Below, piece after piece: positions 59,498 through 64,000 of a DNA stretch of 64,000 bases. Source of the stretch: UBA1783 sp033808805 (lineage in GTDB: Bacteria > Bacillota_I > Bacilli_A > Erysipelotrichales > Erysipelotrichaceae). The position numbers and the translations under genes were made by a program. Below the pieces are notes generated by a model. It was given only the letters and a program-made list of their open reading frames with translations, ran no database searches and had not been told where the DNA came from. The stretch covers positions 62,001 to 126,000 of the forward strand of contig JAPXMY010000001.1 in the NCBI GenBank assembly GCA_033808805.1, written 5' to 3'. Every line of letters starts with the position of its first letter. The stretch's first letter is position 1.

Positions 59498-60793
59498 ATG
59501 TCAATAAATAAAGTTCTTTCATTTTTAAAAAGACAAGGCGTTTTAGCCATTTCCAAAAATAAAAGACTCGATACCGAACTTGCTGCTTCATATCTTTCTG
59601 TTTTATTTGAATCAGACAGATATTCAGACCAGCATGTAAGTAATAAAGATTATTTTGCCAATTCTGTTAAAAATGCCTTTAACTATTTTGACGGCAATGG
59701 TTCTGTTAATAAAATTTATATCTCATTATGTTATTTCTTTGATGAAATTTTAAGTAAAGAGGATTACTATTCATTTGTGGATAAACTTGTGCATAAAATT
59801 TCTACTACTAAATATTTATCTAGATATCTAAATATGCATAATTTTATTAAAAATTGCAAAGCTGATTTTGATCCTGCACTGATTGAAATTAAGAAAACTG
59901 ATGGAATGATTTTAAAAGATGAAAAATCATTTTTATCTTCCTTAAAAAGAGATTTCCATTATAAACGTATCGTTTTATGTTATGACCAGCTGCCAGGTGT
60001 CTTCATCTTTGATACAACAGCAACCTTTCTGGATTTGGATGGAGAAATATACGTTTATTTCTTTGATGTTAATGGTGAAGCTTACCAGTTTGATGATGAG
60101 GGTATCCAGGTAAATAAAAGAAAGAAAACTGTCACTGTATCTTTGCCGATGAGATCTAATGTCATCATTTCCAATAGTCCAATTGTCAGAAGAACAGTAC
60201 AGAAGTTAGATGATAAAACTGCTGAACTGGAAAGACTTGCAGCTGAGGCTGGACAAAAAGAACATGCTTCAGATTTAATTGAAAAAACTGCTGAAATCGA
60301 CCTATCAAATCAGCAGTCAGAACAGCAGAATGCTGCTGAAGAATTAAATGCTCAACAAGAAGATTTACCAGAAACAGAGACTGATGCAATCGTTGAAGAA
60401 GGAACAACTGATGATAAACAGATTGTTTTCCAAGTTGAACTTGAAGAAAAAGACCTTATTAAACCAATAACTTCTAAAGAAGTAAGAGAAAACCCTGAAC
60501 TTCTAGCTAAAGAAAAAGCAGGTTTGAAAAAGGCAATTACTTCCAATTTCACCAGCAAATTCTTCTTCTACCCAGCTATCGGTACTGGAAGATATAAATT
60601 GTCTAATGCTCATTTAAGTACTTTGGATTTGACTCATGGTTTCTGTATAAAAGGTTTCAGCTTAGAATCATTTGAACTTTTAGATGATGGCGTAAAAATA
60701 CTGGGCAGGATTGCTGATGGCACCATTGTTTATGAGGTAGCCCAAGATTGCCATGTGGTTATCTTTGCAGGGAAAGATCCTCAGACCAGATAA
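59498..60793 (+). CDS. Unknown soluble protein
   Basis: 431 residues, no signal peptide. N-terminal helical domain (1-125), a beta-rich middle (about 145-215: KRIVLCYDQLPGVFIFDTTATFLDLDGEIYVYFFDVNG, with an insertion), a Gln/Glu/Ala linker (about 235-310) and a C-terminal beta domain (about 325-431). The architecture looks like a multi-domain scaffold or regulatory protein. No homologous family recognised. AGGAGG before ATG; own promoter and terminator. Confidence 0.65.
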   Translation: MSINKVLSFLKRQGVLAISKNKRLDTELAASYLSVLFESDRYSDQHVSNKDYFANSVKNAFNYFDGNGSVNKIYISLCYFFDEILSKEDYYSFVDKLVHKISTTKYLSRYLNMHNFIKNCKADFDPALIEIKKTDGMILKDEKSFLSSLKRDFHYKRIVLCYDQLPGVFIFDTTATFLDLDGEIYVYFFDVNGEAYQFDDEGIQVNKRKKTVTVSLPMRSNVIISNSPIVRRTVQKLDDKTAELERLAAEAGQKEHASDLIEKTAEIDLSNQQSEQQNAAEELNAQQEDLPETETDAIVEEGTTDDKQIVFQVELEEKDLIKPITSKEVRENPELLAKEKAGLKKAITSNFTSKFFFYPAIGTGRYKLSNAHLSTLDLTHGFCIKGFSLESFELLDDGVKILGRIADGTIVYEVAQDCHVVIFAGKDPQTR

Positions 60794-60806
60794 AATTATG
60801 TATCAC

Positions 60807-60833
60807 AAAAATGCACTATTGTGCATTTTTTTT
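60807..60833 (+). terminator. Terminator
   Basis: AAAATGCAC-TATT-GTGCATTTT and a T-run after the unknown 431-residue protein. The next 185 bases hold no supported gene. Confidence 0.87.
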
Positions 60834-61019
60834 GATTCCCCTTTAATTTATCTAATATCTTTTAATGCTATCGATAAAACTAGCTGACCTTTTTAATAAT
60901 TAATCCAGTTATAAAAAATTATTTAAACATCCATATATTTATTGATTTTTATTGATTTATTGACATATTTATGCTTAAATTTAACATGTTGACTGACCTT
61001 AGAGTGGGAGGAAAGAGAC

Positions 61020-63461
61020 GTGAACTTTTTTAAAAAGCTTTTTATTTTGTTTTTTTGCAGTACAATAGTACTTTATAATTTGCAAACAACAATTTTAGCT
61101 GCAGAAGTTACAACTATTCAAAACAATATTAAATATTTAATAAATACAGAAACTAAGACAGCTAAAATTATTTCAGGAAATCCAACAAATGAAAAAATAA
61201 TTATTCCAGATGAAATTTTATATGATAGTATAGCTTATTCAGTTACCTGTGTTGGTCAATCTGCTTTTGCGATGAAAAATTATACTGAAATTACCATAGG
61301 TTCTAATGTTGAAACTATAGAAAGTATGGCTTTTGATTTTTCTTTTAATGAAGTAAGCAAAATTTATTTTAAAAGTTCAAAGTGTCAGAATATTTCTTTT
61401 GATGCTTTTAATGACATGACTTTTGCCTCAAACTTTACCATTGTAGTTAATGGTCCAGATTCCAGCATGAACAACATTTTAAGTAATGTAAATGATTTGA
61501 AGCCATATGTATTTAATATTATTTATTTATATACCACTGCATCAGCTGCGGATATACAAAACACCGAAGATTTACAAACTTTAATTAATAATGCTGTAGA
61601 CAATCAAACCACAACTATTTTTATTGATAAAAATATCTATTTATCAAAAACAATTACTATCCCTGCTAACAAAAACATTGTTATTTCCGATGATGGGAAT
61701 TCAAGAGAAATTTGGGCTATCAATTCTGGAGATGTATCAGAAATGTTTATAGTTGAAAAAAATGCTAGCTTAACTTTTGAAAAAACAGCTAGTGGAACTT
61801 TAACATTTGTTGGGGCTAATATTGATAGCGGTAATGGAAAAGGAAATATTGTCAAAGTCAAAGGATCCTTTTATTTAAAAGGAGGAACCTTAAAACTGGC
61901 GGAAAATGGCTATATAAAAGCTAGTGTCAGTGCTGCAGTATTTTTAGAAAATGGTGCCTTTTTTGCAATGTCAGGTGGTTCCATTACTAATTTCAAATTT
62001 GATCAAAGCACCTATATATATAATCTTACAGCTCCTGTTATCGTTACTGCCAATGCTGAGTTTGTTATGAGTGGTGGCTCTATAAAAAACAATTCCAACC
62101 AAACTCCAGGAACTTATGTCACTTCTGGCGGAGTGCTTCTATATACCTGGTATTCTGGAGAAAAGGCAGCCAAAATGACTCTTTCTGGAACAGCAGAAAT
62201 CAAATCAAATCTCGGTGGAGGAGTCAGTCTTGTAAATGAAACAGACTTTATCATGAATGGTGGATCTATTTCTGATAACAAAAACCTTTATGGCGGTGGT
62301 GTTTGTGTTTTGGGAAATCAAGGTGGTCATATTAAAAACCCTCAAACACGTTTCACAATGACAAATGGAACAATTACTCGTAACTTCTCTTATAATTCTG
62401 GTGGGGGAATTTATGTTAACTCTTCTCAAGTTTCTTTAGAAGGTGGTTATATCACAGATAATGAAGCATTAAAGCATGGTGGGGGAATTTATGTAAGTAC
62501 AATGCCTCATACTTTGCAGATGTACAATGTTGTAATTACAGATAATTCAGCAACAGCTCAAGGTGGAGGAATTTGGCTTTGTCCAACAGGTGTTGCCCAA
62601 TTACACATAACCAATGGAGCAGCTGTTTTTGACAATCTGGCTTCTTCAGAAAATGGAAGCCCCGCTGCTGGAGATGACTTAGCCTTTGTAGGTGGAGGTG
62701 AGAAAAAAGGTGGTGTTACTTTATCTAACAGGATGTTAGGTGGAGGTCCTGTTACTTATTATAAAGATGGTGCAGTATATAATACCGATTCTTTTTTTCA
62801 ACATTTAGAACAAGGTGCAGTTGATGAAAATGCTGCTAGATTTGATCCGAACAATCCTGGCGAAGCATTAACTACACTTGCTCCGGGAGAAAGCTGTGCT
62901 TTAAAATTTATTTCTTCTGATGAAACGAAACAATTAGCAAATTCAATGGGAAAATTATTCATTACTGGCAATAAAGCTGCAAGAGGTGGTGGAGTTGGAT
63001 CAAATGGTGGGATTGTAATTGGTGAGTATGATGAATACACTCTTACAATTGTTAAAGTGTGGGATGAAAAAACACCTGATTTTCTGCTACAACCTATTAC
63101 TGTCTATTTGAAAATCGGAGATACTTTACTAGATTGCGTACAGCTAAATGCAGATAATAACTGGTCAGTGCAATTATCGAATCTTCCTAATCCAGACAGT
63201 CTTAACAATTTAGAATATTCAGTGTTAGAATTCCCTGTTCCTGAACCATTTAAAGCAGAATATCTCCCAGCAATAATCAATGCTAACGACAAGACTATTA
63301 CTATTTCTGTCAAAAATGTTTCTACACCAGATAATCCTGTTCCAAATACGGGTGATAATAGTATTGTTTACTTTACTACAATGATAAGCAGTTTCTCATT
63401 GCTTGCGATAGCAATGATTTTGATAAAAAGAAAACGTTTTGAAAAAGCATGGCTTAAATAA
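61020..63461 (+). CDS. Sortase-anchored surface protein: BspA-like LRR, beta-helix and CnaB-like domain
   Basis: 813 residues. GTG 61020 with GGGAGGAAAG before it. Signal peptide (1-28, cleavage near ILAAE). Residues about 60-150 are a BspA-like leucine-rich block (SAFAMKNYTEITIGSNVETI), then a right-handed beta-helix of about 400 residues with GGGIYVN / SGGSI / MNGGSISDN turns, a CnaB-like domain near 690-770 (YTLTIVKVWDEK...) and the C-terminal VPNTGDN sorting motif, membrane helix and Lys/Arg tail. Sortase covalently fixes it to the wall. Likely an adhesin or polysaccharide-binding protein. Second half is Gly-rich, which is unusual for this low-GC region. Confidence 0.9.
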   Translation: MNFFKKLFILFFCSTIVLYNLQTTILAAEVTTIQNNIKYLINTETKTAKIISGNPTNEKIIIPDEILYDSIAYSVTCVGQSAFAMKNYTEITIGSNVETIESMAFDFSFNEVSKIYFKSSKCQNISFDAFNDMTFASNFTIVVNGPDSSMNNILSNVNDLKPYVFNIIYLYTTASAADIQNTEDLQTLINNAVDNQTTTIFIDKNIYLSKTITIPANKNIVISDDGNSREIWAINSGDVSEMFIVEKNASLTFEKTASGTLTFVGANIDSGNGKGNIVKVKGSFYLKGGTLKLAENGYIKASVSAAVFLENGAFFAMSGGSITNFKFDQSTYIYNLTAPVIVTANAEFVMSGGSIKNNSNQTPGTYVTSGGVLLYTWYSGEKAAKMTLSGTAEIKSNLGGGVSLVNETDFIMNGGSISDNKNLYGGGVCVLGNQGGHIKNPQTRFTMTNGTITRNFSYNSGGGIYVNSSQVSLEGGYITDNEALKHGGGIYVSTMPHTLQMYNVVITDNSATAQGGGIWLCPTGVAQLHITNGAAVFDNLASSENGSPAAGDDLAFVGGGEKKGGVTLSNRMLGGGPVTYYKDGAVYNTDSFFQHLEQGAVDENAARFDPNNPGEALTTLAPGESCALKFISSDETKQLANSMGKLFITGNKAARGGGVGSNGGIVIGEYDEYTLTIVKVWDEKTPDFLLQPITVYLKIGDTLLDCVQLNADNNWSVQLSNLPNPDSLNNLEYSVLEFPVPEPFKAEYLPAIINANDKTITISVKNVSTPDNPVPNTGDNSIVYFTTMISSFSLLAIAMILIKRKRFEKAWLK

Positions 63462-63483
63462 ATCATAGAAAAATATAATTTAA

Positions 63484-63516
63484 AAAAATCCGAAGAAACA
63501 GCACTTCGGATTTTTA
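63484..63516 (+). terminator. Terminator of the surface protein gene
   Basis: AATCCGAAG/CTTCGGATT and a T-run. Confidence 0.88.
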
Positions 63517-63552
63517 TTTTACACTTACTAAAGCACTTTGATAAATACCCAA

Positions 63553-63580
63553 ATAAAAAATCGGATTTAAACCCGATTTA
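63553..63580 (-). terminator. Terminator of ssrA
   Basis: On the minus strand AAATCGGG-TTTAAAT-CCGATTT is followed by a T-run, just past the tmRNA 3' end. Confidence 0.8.
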
Positions 63581-63588
63581 TTTACTTT

Positions 63589-63941
63589 TGGTGGAGGCGA
63601 GGGGAGTCGAACCCCTGTCCAAAACGAGTCCCACATTCGAATTTCTACAGTTTAGTCCATTATAAGTTACAAGCAGTTAGTAATGGACGACTAAGCTTAC
63701 TTGTTTTCTCAATTAAATTTCGGTCTCAATTATTGAGAATCCTATCAACCTATCCAGTGTGTATCACACCAATCCCTAGCCCAATGGAGTAACTAAGGTT
63801 GATGGCCGCAAGCCATTAGTGGCTAATTAAGCAGCAAATACTAATTGACGATTGTCAGTTATATTTAGTTTTTGTTTGTAGGTAAACAACACCACTGCAA
63901 CTCGAATCCAACCGCGCCCTGTCGAAAGCCAGAACGCCCCC
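63589..63941 (-). ncRNA. ssrA: Transfer-messenger RNA
   Basis: 353 bases including encoded CCA. The acceptor stem GGGGGCG (63941-63935) pairs with CGCCTCC before ACCA, and the T-arm GGGGTTCGACTCCCC is intact. The tag reading frame ends KLNITDNRQLVFAA-stop (63879-63831 region). Its last residues LVFAA are less common than the ALAA of many Bacillota. Releases stalled ribosomes and tags their products for proteolysis with SmpB, which is not in the window. Confidence 0.93.
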
Positions 63942-63954
63942 ATAACGGAATATA

Positions 63955-63983
63955 ATTCTAAATTAATTATACACCATTGTCAA
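63955..63983 (-). promoter_or_regulatory. Sigma-A promoter of ssrA
   Basis: TTGACA (63983-63978 on minus), 17 bases, TAGAAT (63960-63955). The start falls a few bases before the mature 5' end at 63941, which RNase P would make. Confidence 0.8.
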
Positions 63984-64000
63984 ATAAAAGTTAATTTACC

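Noticed and set aside
1..64000. CRISPR arrays, insertion sequences, prophage
   Set aside because: No regularly spaced repeats, transposase, integrase or phage structural genes found; the tail-like repeat proteins are membrane-anchored and isolated.

Overview
The window is a low-GC (roughly one-third G+C) stretch of a Bacillota chromosome. AGGAGG-type ribosome binding sites are strong, genes are tightly packed, and there is no sign of plasmid or phage replication. The gene content (rsmG-noc-soj-spo0J, PPi-dependent phosphofructokinase, SigI/RsgI, LytTR-DUF3021, VPNTG-type sortase anchor) suits a gut Erysipelotrichales/Coprobacillaceae-like anaerobe; that placement is inference. The rsmG-noc-parA-parB cluster usually sits near oriC, so this is probably an origin-proximal region.

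Layout. (1) 1-5,712: an iron-sulfur and thiol redox block (4Fe-4S protein, rubredoxin/rubrerythrin-like protein, Crp/Fnr regulator, NapH-like membrane protein, a normal and a degenerate ferredoxin, CoA-disulfide reductase-rhodanese, rhodanese, thioredoxin). Three of its promoters carry the same 13-bp palindrome GTGA-N5-TCAC about 41 bp upstream of the predicted start, which suggests a Crp/Fnr regulon. (2) 5,902-11,305: sigI-rsgI followed by a lipoprotein, a VTC-type polyphosphate polymerase, a DUF4956 membrane protein and a CotH kinase. Three promoters of identical architecture (ACCCCA-N18-CGTAT) precede sigI and the lipoprotein operon, and both RsgI and the lipoprotein end in long Asp-Tyr repeats. 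This is the most novel-looking system here. (3) 11,472-18,220: PPi-PFK, two tandem duplicated lipoproteins, a LytTR-DUF3021 pair, tRNA-Arg(CCU) and unknown genes. (4) 18,264-27,792: a minus-strand cell-surface polysaccharide / teichoic-acid-like operon (LicD, sugar transferase, GT2, aminotransferase, flippase, CDP-glycerol transferase, phosphodiester glycosidase) with an embedded sirtuin.

(5) 27,991-35,077: deoD, a two-component system and a DUF4349 lipoprotein whose promoters share a perfect 21-bp element, ntdP-like, a TPP riboswitch with thiT, free methionine sulfoxide reductase, and glutamate dehydrogenase. (6) 35,200-41,521: divergent threonine pathway, thrC-thrB-ACT on minus and hom-lysC-asd on plus, sharing overlapping promoters. 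(7) 42,619-46,373: rsmG-noc-soj-spo0J and SRAP/YedK. (8) 46,421-55,293: CDP-alcohol transferase, map with two membrane proteins carrying phage-tail-like repeats, a P-loop/CYTH fusion, a lipid kinase, a membrane-anchored barnase with barstar, mtnA-udp and a nitroreductase. (9) 55,301-64,000: lipoprotein pullulanase, an overlapping MazG-like/HNH pair (candidate defence module), an unknown protein, a large sortase-anchored surface protein, and ssrA (tmRNA) with its promoter.

All calls come from reading the sequence and recalled family knowledge; no database search was run.
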